A stretch of 64,000 nucleotides of DNA from Symsagittifera roscoffensis (GCF_963678635.1 NC_087071.1:37721858-37785857); one strand, 5' to 3'. Shown: positions 1-12,418, counted from the first letter of the stretch. Numbers and translations: made by a program. The notes: generated by a model from the sequence alone, not told the origin.

Positions 1-1345
1 TTCCTTGAACAATTCCATGGGAATGACCGGAAAACAATTTCTTTTGCCTCTCGTTTTTTAAACCAACTTGAGTCAACATATTCTACGATCGAGCTCGAAT
101 TTTTAGGGGTCGTATGGGCCGTCGAACACTACAAAAACTACCTTTACGGATCGGAATTCGAAGTAATAACTGACCACAAAGCTTTACTTTCCGCCCTCTC
201 ACCAAATTTTGGAAATAAAACATATCATAGTAGATTAAAAAGATGGGTGGACAGATTGTTATCTTTTAATTTTACAATCAAACATCTAGCAGGAAAGGAT
301 ATGGGCTTCACTGACTTTATTTCTAGGATTCCATCTGGAAAAGCCCTCCCAATATCTCATTACGACAAAGAATTTGTAGTGGAAAAAATTAATAAGATTA
401 ACAAATCAATTAATCCGTCGGAGAAACAAAGAATTACCTGCTCAGCCATTGGTTCAAATCTGGAAAATTCCGATGACGCCAATTCATGTAATTACTTAAT
501 AGCGTCAGTACTAAAACTAATAAACTCGACTTTCCCAATTTATTCATCTAATCACAATAGAACGGAATTTTGTACTTCAAATTGTATTCCAAGAGATTAT
601 TCAAACACAAACCCAATAATTATTTCTATTTCTAATCCCGCATTTTTTTACTTCTTAGTTCTTAATTGTAGATTGATTAACTCGCCTGTAGATAGAAAAA
701 TTGTAGATACTCTTAATATGAACAATAAGAATATTGTAATTAATCCCTCTACTTCCGGTATTTCAGTAGATTTAGATCTCCCGTTATTACCTGACCACGC
801 TAATCTCGTTAAAAAATACCGCGAAAAGTTGAAGTTGCCGGATCGACCCTTGGACTTGAAAATCCTCTTTAACGCCAAGCTGGTAGCCCTTTTGACAGAA
901 GACGACCCCATGTTGAACCCGATAGTCAAGGCACTTCAAAACAAAGTGGAGAAGATTAATGCAAATTCCACTTACTTTGAACACTTCACCAGAGATTTAC
1001 ACGAATCCGACGGATTGTTATACATGGACGGTAAAATAGTTATACCTTTTACCCTGAGAAACGCGATGATAAAGACACTCCATGAAACTCATCCAGGTCA
1101 ATTCAGAATGAAGTATTTGGCCCAATACATCTGGTGGCCTCATATTAACAGGCAAATTTACTTTCATGGCATAAACTGCTCAGAATGCACATCAGCGGGT
1201 ACGAATTTGAAAACTGTTATCCCAAATTCACAAACTAGTAAACTTCCTCCATTATTGGAACCAAACGAAGAACTTAACTTAGACTACGCCGGACCCTTGG
1301 ATTCCTATTGGGGGTCAAACAAATATATTTTACATTTCCAAATTT
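1..1345 (+). pseudogene. Ty3/gypsy pol fragment: RNase H and integrase N-terminus (relic A)
   Basis: The frame is open from base 1, so the gene is cut by the window edge and lacks gag, protease and most of the reverse transcriptase. Visible in order: an RNase H domain with FASRFLN, a YSTIELEFLGVVWAVEH stretch, TDHKAL (a conserved Asp) and HLAGKDMGFTDFISR; a linker; then the integrase zinc-binding region with HETHPGQ, a WWP and a CSEC pair; then the start of the catalytic core with LDYAGP, which carries the first catalytic Asp. Homology leaves this frame at about base 1335-1345, where NKYIL joins HFQIF and the expected core sequence continues in another frame, which implies a small deletion. 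The original frame runs on to 1440 but that tail is out of frame. This is a dead relic of a Ty3/gypsy LTR retrotransposon. Confidence 0.85.
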
Positions 1346-1739
1346 TCCGTCTGCAAAAATTACGTCTTCCACTTCTGCAAAAACAGTTATCGAATGTTTA
1401 CAGGATTACATATCTTTACATGGTATACCGTATTCAATAAGGGTAGACCACGCGACTTGCTTTACAAGACAAGGTTTTAAATTATTCTGTGATTCGAACA
1501 ATATTAAAATAATATTTTGTACAGTAGGTGACCATCGTTCCAACGGATTAGTCGAAAAATTGGTACACACTGTAAAAATTAAACTACTTGCTATTTCACA
1601 AGAACTTCAAAAAAGTACTCTTCAAAACACCGTTTCAAAAATTATCTGGAATTTACGTTCATCTTATCAATCTAAAATCAAATGTTCTCCATTTGAAATT
1701 CATTATAACAGAAACCAAATACCATTTGGAAACAATTAG
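1339..1739 (+). pseudogene. Integrase catalytic core, second part (relic A, shifted frame)
   Basis: This continues the integrase of the preceding fragment in a different frame. It begins with FPSAKITSS and includes the second catalytic Asp context (SIRVDHATCF) and the Glu context (RSNGLVEKLVHTVK), so the D,D-35-E arrangement can still be read across the frame break. It ends at a TAG at 1737-1739. The same protein seems to continue past that stop in a third frame (WKQLASGKPSFG). No start codon is expected because this is an internal part of a polyprotein. Confidence 0.8.
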
Positions 1740-2757
1740 CTTCTGGTAAACCTTCTTTTGGAATTTTAGACAAAGGGAAATCTATACTATCTAAAGAACG
1801 GGCAAATGACTGGAACTCGGACGATAGACTCGAGGATGGATACAAGGACGACTTGGTAGCGAAAAAGAACAAAACACCAGTCGAAAAGGGCTATGACACT
1901 GATTACGCCTCATCCTCGAAAATCAAGTCCGATAGAATACCCCTCCAACCCCCTTCAAAGGTAAAACCCTTCGGAAAACAAACGGTAACATCAATCGAGA
2001 CTGTTTCTATAAGGAACTAAACAAAAGAATCGTAAATTCGTCTACTTCGACAGTAGAATTATCCGACGGAAAAATAATACGAAAGTCGGACCTTGCAATT
2101 CCTAAATCTACCTCGAATAAAATCAGACCTTTTGAAGAAAATATTTCATTCTCTTACTTCCCTAATCCTAATGTTGAAGTAGGTGAGAAGCAGGAGGGTT
2201 CGAGACGAAAACCAAAATCGAGAAAACCAATTCCTAGGACTCGCAAACAAGTTGAACTGGCCACATCCTCCAAATCAGTCCGAAGACAAACTCGCCGCTC
2301 GAAGAAGTCGTTAATCCCTCCATGTTACCTAGCTTCAGATGAATCCATGCTAATTCCTTCGGATATTTCGGATACTAGTGAATGGGAATGGATAGCGGGC
2401 GGTTTCCCTTGTAGAGATGTAGCTAGAGAGCGTTTTATTTCCGACTCACGCAAGACTCATATTCCAAATGGAATTGGCCCTAATTTTAGTGTAACCAAAA
2501 ATGACATAAAATCTGAGGTTTTAGAAGACAATACTGACCAATTTGGGGACCACACTTCTGAATGCCCAATAAGCATTATCCGCGCTAACCGAACCTCTAG
2601 TGCACTGGAACAGAATACTACACCACAGGTGGAGGAAGAAACAATCATCAAGCCACGGGAACTTCAGGACGATCAAATTTCGTATATTGTGGTACCAAAG
2701 GACCCTTTGGCTGGTGAGGGGGCCGAAACCCTAAGGAAAGAAGCGACCCCCCCGCCC
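1735..2757 (+). pseudogene. Pol C-terminal tail of relic A
   Basis: Two open stretches follow the integrase core. The first (about 1735-2018) is rich in Lys, Asp and Ser. The second (about 2030-2757) starts with a VELSDGKIIRKSDLAIP stretch, like the small C-terminal module after gypsy integrases, then a basic segment, then an acidic domain containing SEWEW and RDVARERF and ending in a short proline run before a TAA. The same C-terminal domain recurs at about 33.80-34.05 kb (NWEW, KDVGRER, CPVSI), which shows that relics A and B belong to one family and that this extension is a real part of the family's pol. I do not recognise its function. Confidence 0.6.
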
Positions 2758-2775
2758 TAAATCCTTCTCTGCGTG

Positions 2776-3798
2776 TATGAATACACATAAATCATCAGAA
2801 ATTGTGACGATATAAACAGCTATAAACAAATTAAGGGCTGATAATACTAAGTTTGAATTGTAAAAATTTTGACACTTACCATTGAGTTACGCAGATATTG
2901 CCACAGCCTTGTCTCCAAATTCTTCACTTGAGCTGCGCATGTTTGTTATAAATCAAAAGTGTGTTTGTGGAATCCACGTGAAAACTGTGATATCAGCGAC
3001 ATTTAATGTAGTCGCTTCTACGGACAAACCAATTTGTCTCCAAAAAACAATGAGAAAAAAGTCAAAAACTTTTAGGCATCATTGGGTAGTAATTTAAAAT
3101 GACTAAACCCTCCCCTGTAACACATATAAAAACTGTATCTAGGGAAGCTTGAAAGCACAAACGTCTGCTGCAAAAATGTAACACCGAGCTCGGAGTCATA
3201 ATGTACAATTTTCTTTCTCTGTTATGTCTGGTACTGGATGATCTATTTTGTGTAAGCTTTAATCAGTTTTTCGATAATGCTCCCGACCTTCAGACTTTCA
3301 AAGAATTTCTTGTTAAGCAGCTCATAAACTTGTTCCACATCTAAAAGTTAAATCCAAAGTTAAACTGAATAAGTAAGAGATTAGCTGACACAAAAAGGGC
3401 AAACTGTTTTCGACACGTTTTTAATGCAATTTTTTAAATCAATATGCATTTATTCTTGGATTGACTGGTTGTAAGGAAAAATCAGGCACCAGAATAAGGT
3501 TTCAAACCCGTCCGAGTTAACCGCGAATACACAAACGCAGTTTACACACTTTCGACAGCTTTTAATAAGAAGCGAACATTACGACGCTGTGGCTGTAAAT
3601 GGAAAAAAAAACGGAAATCCAGAAAACCGAACCATCAGTGTACTTCTGAATTCAGTGAACTACAATTGCTCGCTTTTTTATTGTATCACTAACACTACCA
3701 TAAACTGCAAGTCTTATATTTTCCAAATAGTTTAACAGTATTTTTTTGAATAAGTTTTTTTGCCTAACTTTCACCCTATATAAGTTATCATTTAAAAG
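2776..3798 (+). repeat. 1-kb direct repeat, copy 1; possible decayed 3' LTR of relic A
   Basis: This matches 3971-4911 along nearly its whole length, from a shared TGTATG start through AAATTAAGGGCTGATAATACTAA, GTGTGTTTGTGGAATCCACG and AATGCTCCC to a shared CTATATAAGTTATCATT near the end. It starts 19 bases after the pol stop of relic A, so a decayed LTR fits its position, but no clear CA terminus or target duplication is visible. Confidence 0.65.
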
Positions 3799-3970
3799 GG
3801 ACTTTTAACTCTTTGTTAGAACGTTTCTTGTACACTGGTGGTCAAAACTAATCTTGCATTTTGATTGTTCGGGATTCATGATTTATGAGTAATTTTCGTT
3901 GACAATGGTTATAATACTTTTTTCAGCTTCCATAAATTGAGGAGCCCATATTCATAATGGAGATACAAGT

Positions 3971-4911
3971 GTATGGATACAGATAAATCATCAGAAGTTG
4001 TGACAACATAAAGTTGTTATAAACAAATTAAGGGCTGATAATACTAAATTTGAATTTTGAACTCCGCATGTTTCTTATAAATTGAAAGTGTGTTTGTGGA
4101 ATCCACGTGAAAACTGTGATATCAGCGTCATTTAATGAAACCGCTTCAACGGACAAAACCAGTTTGTCTCCAGAAAACAATGAGAAAAAAGTCAAAAAAT
4201 TTTAGGCCTCATTTGGTATTAATTTAAAATGACTAAACCCCTCCCCTCTAACACTATTTAAACTGTGTCTAGAGAATCCGGAATCTTGAAAGCACAAATT
4301 TCTGCTGCAATGTAATACCGAGCTTGCCGTCCTAAGGTACAGATTTTTTTTATGTTCTTTGTTTTGTGCCTGGTCCTACAAAATCTATTTTGTGTAAGTC
4401 TTAATCAGTTTTTCGATAATGCTCCCTTCAGACTTTCAAATAATTTCTTGTTAAGCAGCTCATAAACTTGTTCCATATCTAAGGGTTATTTCCAAAGTTA
4501 AACTGAATAAGTAAGGTGAAACAAAAAAGCGCAAACTGTTTCAACACAGTTTTAATGCAATTCTTTATCAATATGCATTTAGTTTTGGATTGACTGGTTA
4601 TAAGGAAAATCAGGTACCAGAAAAAAGTTCAAACCTGTCTGAGTTAACCGCGAAAACCCAAATACCGTTTTCACGCTTTCGATAGTTTTTGAAATGAAGA
4701 GAACATGCGACGTTGTGGCTCTAACCGGAAAAAAACGAAATTCCAAAAAACCAAACCATCACTGTAATTTTGAGCTCAGTGAACCACAATTGCTCGTTTT
4801 TACTACTAACGCTATCATATATTGCAAGTTTCATAATTTTCAAATAGTTTATGAGTATTTTTCAATAATATTTTTTTACCTAACTTTCACCCTATATAAG
4901 TTATCATTCAA
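3971..4911 (+). repeat. 1-kb direct repeat, copy 2
   Basis: This is the second copy of the repeat at 2776-3798, shorter by about 80 bases through scattered deletions. Both copies lie in the same orientation about 170 bases apart. It contains no believable ORF; the 97-codon frame at 4694-4987 falls inside the repeat and is not conserved in copy 1. Confidence 0.65.
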
Positions 4912-6660
4912 AATCGATCATTCTAAAAAATATGAAAGTGTGAGACCAGCCTTTTTCTCAGAAAAAAAACTGAAGGTGAAAAGATAACAATATTTTGCAG
5001 AGGAAATTGTACTGGTTGTTCAAGTGACAGGGCATATCAAACGGCCTTCTATCGCTATCCTAATCACAATCAAAATTTTTCTTGAAAAAAGCTGTTATCC
5101 CTCCGCTAATTTTTATTTTTTTTTGTCAAAACAGGATTTATAATTTTTGTTCCAACACGGCAAACTGGGAGAAATTTTGCCATCCAGTGTGTTTTGTTTC
5201 AGTTTCTGGTAATAATTTATGCGTTTCCAAATAAGAAATCATTTTTTTTTTCCATTTTTTGGAAAAATTCTAAGTTTTTTTGAAAAAGCACGGAATCTAG
5301 TTTCGCAACTCTAGGAATTATTTTTGAATGTCGTAATTTCGACCCTTAGAATCATTTAGCTTGAGACATTTTGTAGATGTGTTCACATAAACACAATGAA
5401 AACGTATGTTCATTTATAATTCTCATATAATTTTTCGTTCTTTTATTTTGATTTCGTTAAATATTTTAGGTTGTCTGTTTGTACAACTATTTTTTTGCAA
5501 GAAATTGCATCTTTAAAGATTTTGCTTCGAAAAAAGAGGTTATTTAGTAAGATCTTGCAAGATTTTTGTAAGACCTTCTAAAGAGATGCATCGTCTTTAA
5601 ATGAATTTTGCAAGCTTTTGGCAAAATAACCTTCCTTAATTGCCTAGGGAAGGCTCGGATGTCTTCTAAATGGTATGAACAAATTGAATGGCCCATTTTA
5701 GTAAACTTTTTTTTCAAAAAGTCCTTAAAAACTGTTAAACAGGATTGGCTTGGTAAAATTAGATTTGAAATTCCGGGTTAACAGCCAAAGCAAAAAAATG
5801 ATTTAAAAAATTTTGAAACTTTTTATTTGTTTTTCCCCAAACAGCCAATGTGAAGCATAGTGTGATAATTGAATTTGTAAATAAAATTCTATTTTAATTG
5901 GCCTATATTGAAAGTGGACTGAACTGGAGTGCCACGCGCAATTTTTTCGTTTCATGGTTTTTTTCAATCGCATTGACAAGTTTTTTTAAAGCTTACATAA
6001 TGGACAAATGGAAAAAGTATATAGACTACCAGAAATAAACACCCAGATTGATTGCCGGCAAAACAACCTTATATATAAAAAATTCGCTCAATAGGAGGTC
6101 AATATGCTCATTGGAAAAAAGTATTTGTAAAAATTTTTGTTTTGAATTTGTGCTGGGAGCAAACCAATCCAACCATTCTGATAATTTCATCAAAAGCCCC
6201 AAAAACAGCTTGGCTAGCCTGTTGAGTGCAAGTGGCACAGAAGGTTTCGACCACAGTCTTACAAAAACAAAAAAAGCTGCATGTTGTGATCAAAAAATGT
6301 GAATGAAAAAACCGAATTCAGGCGTATTCGAGAGTCATAGAAAAATAAATCAATTAGAAAACAGTTTTTGAAGAAAACTGACTGGAAAAACCAACCGAAA
6401 AAGTTTAAAATTTTTAGGTTTAATATTTTTTAAATTTGCAACATTTTGATTCCAAAAAACTACCTTTACTTGAGTAAAACTAATGTTATACGGCTTAAAT
6501 TAAGTCTAATTAACCTTTTGTAAGCATACACGGTCACCTCTTTAGCTCGAAACTAAACAAAAAATCAAAAATTTCAAACCAGTTTTTCTTGACACTGTGA
6601 AAATGTTTTGAAGTTTTTAATTTCGTTCGAATCACGACTAAAAAAACTTTAATATATTAT
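4912..6660. other. Gene-free AT-rich stretch
   Basis: This is homopolymer-rich intergenic sequence. The short frames at 6026-6302 overlap each other on both strands, have no domain-like pattern and are treated as chance. No RNA gene or mobile-element protein could be recognised. Confidence 0.5.
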
Positions 6661-6679
6661 ATCAATCGGCCCTGTCCGA

Positions 6680-7330
6680 TGACTATTTGTGGTAGCTGAT
6701 TTTGCGCGGAAAAAAGCAAAAAAAAGTTCAATGGTAGGAACATTAATATAACAGTAAATGAAGTTAAATTCGAATAAATGATGTTCCGACCAGGAAAAAT
6801 TTGGAGGAGTTTTGTATTTGAGTTTGTTTCAATTTTTGTTCTCCACAAAAAATTAGGTGCCACAAATAATGCTCATGACTGAGTTGAGTGATATATCATT
6901 TTGAAGCACTCTCAGTCGTAATTCGAAAGACATTAGAAAAATTTCCAAAAACTTTTTCCATTGTCGAGAAAGACTGGTTTGAAGTTTTTGATTTCGAATC
7001 TCGAACTAATATGGCGTGATCGTGTAGGCTTACAAGTTTAATTTTTTAGCTTAATTTTGGGTACCAAAAACCACATAACGTTTTTTTCAAGTTTTTTCTA
7101 CAAAAAATTTTGTCCAATTTACATTTGTTTCTATGAATGTCTAAAATGCCTCAATTTATTTTTACGTCAGATCCTCTATCAAACCAAGCAGATAATACTA
7201 CACGATTTTGGAAAAAAAAATTTCTAAACCTTAGTTTTCTTAAAAGTATCAATGGTCGGAACATTCTGTTCTATTTGCACAGTAACTGGTTATCCTCATT
7301 TTCAGTCTAGAAATGAACAAAATAGTTTGT
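6680..7330. repeat. Dispersed repeat family R, rearranged copy
   Basis: It contains the family hallmarks: a GATTTTGCG.GGAAAA block in inverted orientation at about 6697-6715, ATTAGGTGCCACAAATAAT at about 6852, TTGAGTGATATATCATTTTG at about 6885, and ATGGTCGGAACATTCTGT followed by GTAACTGGTTATCC at about 7252-7295. Related copies lie at 24.9-25.6, 28.8-29.5, 57.95-58.4 and 59.05-59.2 kb. No coding capacity is visible, so this is likely a non-autonomous element. Confidence 0.55.
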
Positions 7331-8272
7331 GTGAATTGAAATTAGCGCAAGAATACTATCTAAGATGCTGGGATCGTTCTGATTTTGATGTTTTGATAGC
7401 CGCATGGAAAAAAAATTGGTTAAAACTGGTTAAAAAAAATTGTTGTTTTATAATCAGTTGATCACATTTAGCATGTTAGAGCTCCTATAATTGTCCAAAA
7501 GGATAGTTCAAAGCTTTCTATCTTTGTCTTACTAAGATTGGCCGAATTTTTTTAAAACAAAATCTGGAAAAAAAAATTCATTTTGTTTGAAAATGCGAAT
7601 GCGATAACGTTAAATCAAATACAATCCCATAGAAGAATTTGTCCGTTTCTCAACTATGAATCATGTTAACCATTTTAGCACCCTCGGACACAAGCTGTAG
7701 CTGTTGACAGGTACCAAATATTCAGCACCAGACATGGAGGTCAACACTAAGAACTGAAATCAAAAAGTATAAAATTTCCTGTTACATAGTAATTTTCGAA
7801 AAGCAGTTTGAAAAAACTAATTATTGTACCTAAAATTAATTTGAGTCTTTAGACACGCAAGTCTGCCCTCTGCCTGGGCCCAAGAAAATTGTTAGAGTTC
7901 GAAATCACCTCTGTCTACATGCAGTCTTCTCCTTTTCTTACATTTCCCCCTTTTTTTCCTTTCTTTGGCAATGGCATCGATCATTATATCCCCGTTTTTG
8001 ACACCACCAATCGCTTCTGGTAGCTTTTCTTCGTGTTCGATCCGTCCTCGGAATTGAAATCTTGACTAAAATAGGATACTAGTCTTCCTTTACGCGTTCG
8101 GCCAACCTCCTTTCTCTCTTCTTTTTTTTTCTCTTCTGTCTTACTGCCTCGCCGCTCGCCCGTGGTTTTTTTTTCATCGTCGCGATCCGAGGCCAATTGC
8201 CAGACTACTACCGATGGATTTCTAGACCTTTTCTCCCTCTGTCGTTTCCGCTCGTATCCCTCGGCGTTACCG
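7079..8272 (+). repeat. 1.19-kb tandem duplication, unit 1
   Basis: Unit 1 is followed directly by unit 2 (8273-9464) at a fixed offset of about 1195 bases and with only scattered differences, so the duplication is fairly young. It spans part of repeat family R, the LTR-like segment at 7589-7780 and, on the minus strand, the degenerate C-terminal pol tail of relic C. The join falls at a short CG plus T-run shared by both ends. Confidence 0.85.
7589..7780 (-). repeat. LTR-like segment of relic C, distal copy
   Basis: It matches 13511-13720 in the same orientation, with shared landmarks CATGTTAACC near TTTTAGCACC.TCGGAC, CTGT.GACAG and TCAGCACCAG.CATG. A third copy at 8784-8975 comes from the tandem duplication. 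The copies flank the minus-strand gypsy relic, so they may be LTR remains. Terminal TG/CA and target duplications were not found. Confidence 0.45.
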
Positions 8273-9464
8273 CGTTTTTTTTCAAGTTTTTTCTACAAAA
8301 AATTTTGTCCAATTTGCATTTGTTTCTATGAATGTCTAAAATGCCTCAATTTATTTTTACGTCAGATCCTTTATCAAACCAAGCAGATAATACTACACGA
8401 TTTTGGAAAAAAAAATTTCTAAACCTTAGTTTTCTAAAAAGTATCAATGGTCGGAACATTCTGTTCTATTTGCACAGTAACTGGTTATCCTCATTTTTAG
8501 TCTAGAAATGAACAAAAGAGTTTGTGTGAATTGAAATTAGCGAAAGAATACTATCTAAGATGCTGGGATCGTTCTGATTTTGATGTTTTGATAGCCGCAT
8601 GGAAAAAAAATTGGTTAAAACTGGTTTAAAAAAATTGTTGTTTTATACTCAGTTGATCACATTTAGCATGTTAGAGCTCCTATAATTGTCCAAAAGGATA
8701 GTTCAAAGCTTTCTATCTTTGTCTTACTAAGATTGGCCGAATTTTTTTAAAACAAAATCTGAAAAAAAATTCATTTTGTTTGAAAATGCGAATGCGATAA
8801 CGTTAATTCAAATACAATCCCATAAAAGTATGTGTCCGTTCCTCAACTATGAATCATGTTAACCATTTTAGCACTCTCGGACACAAGCTGTAGCTGTTGA
8901 CAGGTACCAAATATTCAGCACCAGACATGGAGGTCAACACTAAGAACTGAAATCAAAAAGTATAACATTTCGTGTTACATAGTAAATTTCGAAAAGCAGT
9001 TTGAAAAAACTAATTATTGTACCTAAAATTAATTTGAGTCTTTAGACACGCAATTCTGCCCTCTCCCTGGGCCCAAGAAATTTGTTAGAGTTCGAAATCA
9101 CCTGTCTACATGCAGTCTTCTCCTTTTCTTGCATTTCCCCCTTTTTTTCCTTTCTTTGGCAATGGCATCGATCATTATATCCCCGTTTTTGATACCGCCA
9201 ATCGCTTCTGGTAGCTTTTCTTCGTGCTCGTTCCGTCCTCGGAATTGAAATCTTGACTAAAATAGGATACTAGTCTTCCTTTACGCGTTCGGTCAACCTC
9301 CTTTCTCTCTTCTTTTTTTTTCTCTTCTGTCTTACTGCCTCGCCGCTCGCCCGTGGTTTTTCTTCATCGTCGCGATCCGAGGCCAATTGCCAGACTACTA
9401 CCGATGGGTTTCTAGACCTTTTCTCCCTCGGTCGTTTCCGCTCGTATCCCTCGGTGTTACCGCG
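8273..9464 (+). repeat. 1.19-kb tandem duplication, unit 2
   Basis: This is the second unit of the tandem duplication. It differs from unit 1 by single-base changes and small indels, for example one extra T near its start and a missing TCT in the copy of the CACCTCTGTCTAC block. Beyond 9464 the sequence continues as the single-copy minus-strand body of relic C, so unit 2 keeps the original junction and unit 1 is the added copy. Confidence 0.8.
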
Positions 9465-10943
9465 CTTCCATCGAAGTCGTTGTCTCGCCGCTTAAAGATT
9501 TTGCTCCGCTGGTCCCCCGTCCACTCTCCTTGGCCTTTTCTCGCGCTTCAACTCCGCAAGGCAGCAACGCCGTCTTGAAATCGGATGCGGAATCCGATTT
9601 TTGTCCTCCAAAGTTTTCTATCGACGTTCACCGCTGCTTATCGTCACTCTGTCTTTTGCAGGATTACGTTTGAACTCTGCCTGTATACTTTTTCGTAGTT
9701 CGGCTCTTTTAGGCAGGCTGGGGTCTTTCTGAGAAAACAAAACCCGTTCTTGGATTATGAATTTCGTTTTTTGCAACTACCTTCTTTCTAAACACAGACC
9801 CGTTCTTTCGTAGCTCGTACCTTGTAGGCAGGACAAGTTGAGAAAACCCATTAATGGGTATTGATTTTCGCTTTTTTACGGCTCAATTTTTTCTTAACAC
9901 AGACCCGTTATTCTAAACACAGACCCGCAGTTTCGATCTGCAGATTGCCCGCCATTTTGCCTTGGTTTTTATTTATCTCGCTGTCTCCGTGGCCACTTCA
10001 GCTGTTTACGCGGGAACTCCATCCCGGTTGACTGTGTTCTCGGTTAACCGCAGAGAGTGATTAACAATTTCCTGATCTTTGTCCACGTCAGATCTTGGGT
10101 TCCAGTTGGTCTTAATGGTATGCAGAATCTTTTGTGCCGGAGGATCAATCTTGTTTTCTCACGCAGACTTTTGTCGAATTACATTGTCCCATTTAAGATT
10201 TTGAAGCAAAGGTTTTATAGTCACGCTTCGTAGCATTGTACGGGCTTCTCTTAAATTTTCTAATAAGCGACAATTTAAATGAGGCGTTTGGTGCAAATTT
10301 TTAAGCTCCGAGGGCGGGTTTCACCATATCTTCTAAGTTTCTATGCTTTTTCTCCTTTGCTCCTATGTTTTTCAGGCTCCCTATTGTATCTTCAACACAT
10401 TAGTAAATCGTTTTGATGCCCTCGGCATTGCTTAAACCTCTTATTGCCTTTGAGTGAAACTAGACTCTAAATTCTTGTAAATTTTCCAAACACCCCATGA
10501 TGCTTATAAACTTGAAGAAGAATTTAAGCAGTTTATCCGTTTTGTTTCAATTTTCGACGATGCCATACCTGCCCAATTTCTATAAAAATTAATTGGTCCC
10601 CAGAAATTAAATTGGAGACATTCGTTTGGCTCCTTAGGTTCAAAAATTGTACCCAAACCATTTTTGACAAGTAGTGTGATTTTGAAATTAACGAGGGATG
10701 ACACTTTTATGACGTTTTTTTGGGAAAGCAGGCGGGTATGTTTCTCATTTTTGAAGTGCGATGGGATGGAAATAATTCTCTAATTCCTTTGGTTCTAGCC
10801 TCGAGGTTTTTGTTACTGACTTCGATTTCTGATTTACTGCCTCTTGTGACAATTTCTGGGTAGCGCGAGAAATATTTGTTCCACTGTTTGACAAAGTTAT
10901 CCATAGTTTTGAAATTGAAGGAAATTTGAACTGACTTACTCAT
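9300..10943 (-). pseudogene. Relic C: integrase and C-terminal pol tail (minus-strand Ty3/gypsy)
   Basis: Reading the minus strand from right to left, 10943-10707 holds a basic frame of the integrase N-terminal type. The frame at 10704-10504 contains EPKEPNECLQFNFWGPINF, where the integrase core begins; the first catalytic Asp appears replaced by Asn. From about 9.7 to 9.3 kb a GC-richer, Arg/Lys/Glu-rich tail ends in QLASDRDDE and continues into the tandem-duplicated units. Stops and frame changes are frequent. The assignment rests on the order of the parts and on short motifs, so exact limits are uncertain. Confidence 0.55.
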
Positions 10944-11339
10944 TTTGCTTTCATTAATTACTCCAACTGCTTTTGCGCTTTTCCGAGTTTTGTCCCTTGA
11001 TATGCAATTTTGCTACTTCTGGCAGGCTGGCGTTTCACGGCATGCACTCACGCCCTCATCCGACTGTAATTCTAGCTTGTAATATCATACTGGACTTCGG
11101 TTGAAAACATCCATACTCCGCCTTGAGATTTTTTTCTATCCGCTCTTTGAGAATTTATAGCCAAGGGACCCGTTTTTTTAAGTTTGATTTTGCCATCGTA
11201 ATTGTACTATCATATCTACTAACACCATGCGCTTCCACTACCGGATGCCTTGAGACTATTTAAATTTTTGCTCTCGGCGTACGTTCGATTATGAGGTGGA
11301 AAAAAAATCCGGTCCTTCAACCAGGCTAAACGGCTAAAT

Positions 11340-11775
11340 ATCCTTTCATTCCTCTTATGTTTCCCATTTGATGAAACTACTCTTTAATATAAACTATTCA
11401 ATATGTGATATTTCTGCCCATCACACATCTGACAACTTTTCTAATTACTTTGTTGAACAATTCCTCTCCGCCGCGTGTAGGAATCATGATGCAAACAACC
11501 TCTGTCGCCAGCCCTCAAGCCCTAGTTCCTCTAAAACTGCACCCAACCCATTTTAAAAAAATTCTTACTAAGCAGCATTTGGAAGGACGCCGAGGTTTCT
11601 TCCAGCGAAAGTACTTTTGCAAGCTATGGATTGATCCAATAACTGATTATAAGTAAGAGAACGTTTAAGTTGGTTGGAGTTTTTTTTGATCCGTTCCGTT
11701 ATTCTAATGAATGGAGCTATAATCGATTCTGATATTTTTTCGCCGAGCCATTCAAACAAGGATTTGGACAATTAA
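11340..11775 (-). pseudogene. Relic C: RNase H domain
   Basis: Across several frame breaks the minus strand shows fragments typical of a gypsy RNase H: a GLGAVLEE-like start, an FASRF.H.AERN.S.KELE-like block and a VWAEI..IEYF-like block, near 11.35-11.57 kb. The adjacent frame at 11771-11568 is a shifted part of the RT/RNase H connection. None of it is intact. Confidence 0.5.
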
Positions 11776-12330
11776 AGTGCTATATTTTTGCAATCCAGTT
11801 TTTTTTAAAACTTCTTGACCATGGCAATATGCTAATTTCCGGACCTTTTTGAAAGGATTAAAATGACATCTATGAACGCATGGGCGTGAGGGAGTACGCT
11901 TAGTATGGATTCCATCACCCTTTAGATTTCCGCGGCTTCGTAGTTAGGCCGTGCAAACCAGTTTGAAATCGCTAAGTGTCGGTGGATATTCCTTTTACCA
12001 AAGAAAAAATGCGGTGATTAATTATTTCGGTACTTAACGGTAGTTGCCCGTATTTAAAATCCACTATCGTAAAGTATAGCCATACCGCATACTTTTTGCT
12101 GATTTTTTGCCCTGCATTATCAAATAGTTCTTCAAAATTAGGCATCTAATATTTATTTTTATGCTCTTGTTTCTGCAATTTTCATAACTCGAGCGCTAGA
12201 TTAACTGATCTTCTTTCTTGACCGTAAGTTTGGCGATAAAAAATTTTTGTCCGAACATTCATTAAGTTTCGCAATGTGAATTTGCAGAGTCTATCGATTT
12301 TCTTATGAACCTATCGTGGAGCTTAAAGCA
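11776..12330 (-). pseudogene. Relic C: reverse transcriptase remnant
   Basis: In one minus-strand frame at about 12.13-11.94 kb the sequence reads MPNFEELFDNAGQKIS, then TIVDFKYGQLPLSTE, then YRFQTGLHGLTT. This is the palm region of a Ty3/gypsy reverse transcriptase, including the first catalytic Asp (VDFKYGQ). The YxDD box is not readable and stops are frequent. Confidence 0.6.
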
Positions 12331-12418
12331 CACTCCTCCATTTTTGTTCTTTGGCTTAATTTTCTTGAAGAAGTGCGCCTTCATTTTATAATTCCCAATT
12401 CAGCCTATCTTGGATACC

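Noticed and set aside
4694-4987. 97-codon plus-strand frame
   Set aside because: It lies inside the second 1-kb repeat and is broken in the first copy; composition is that of random AT-rich DNA.
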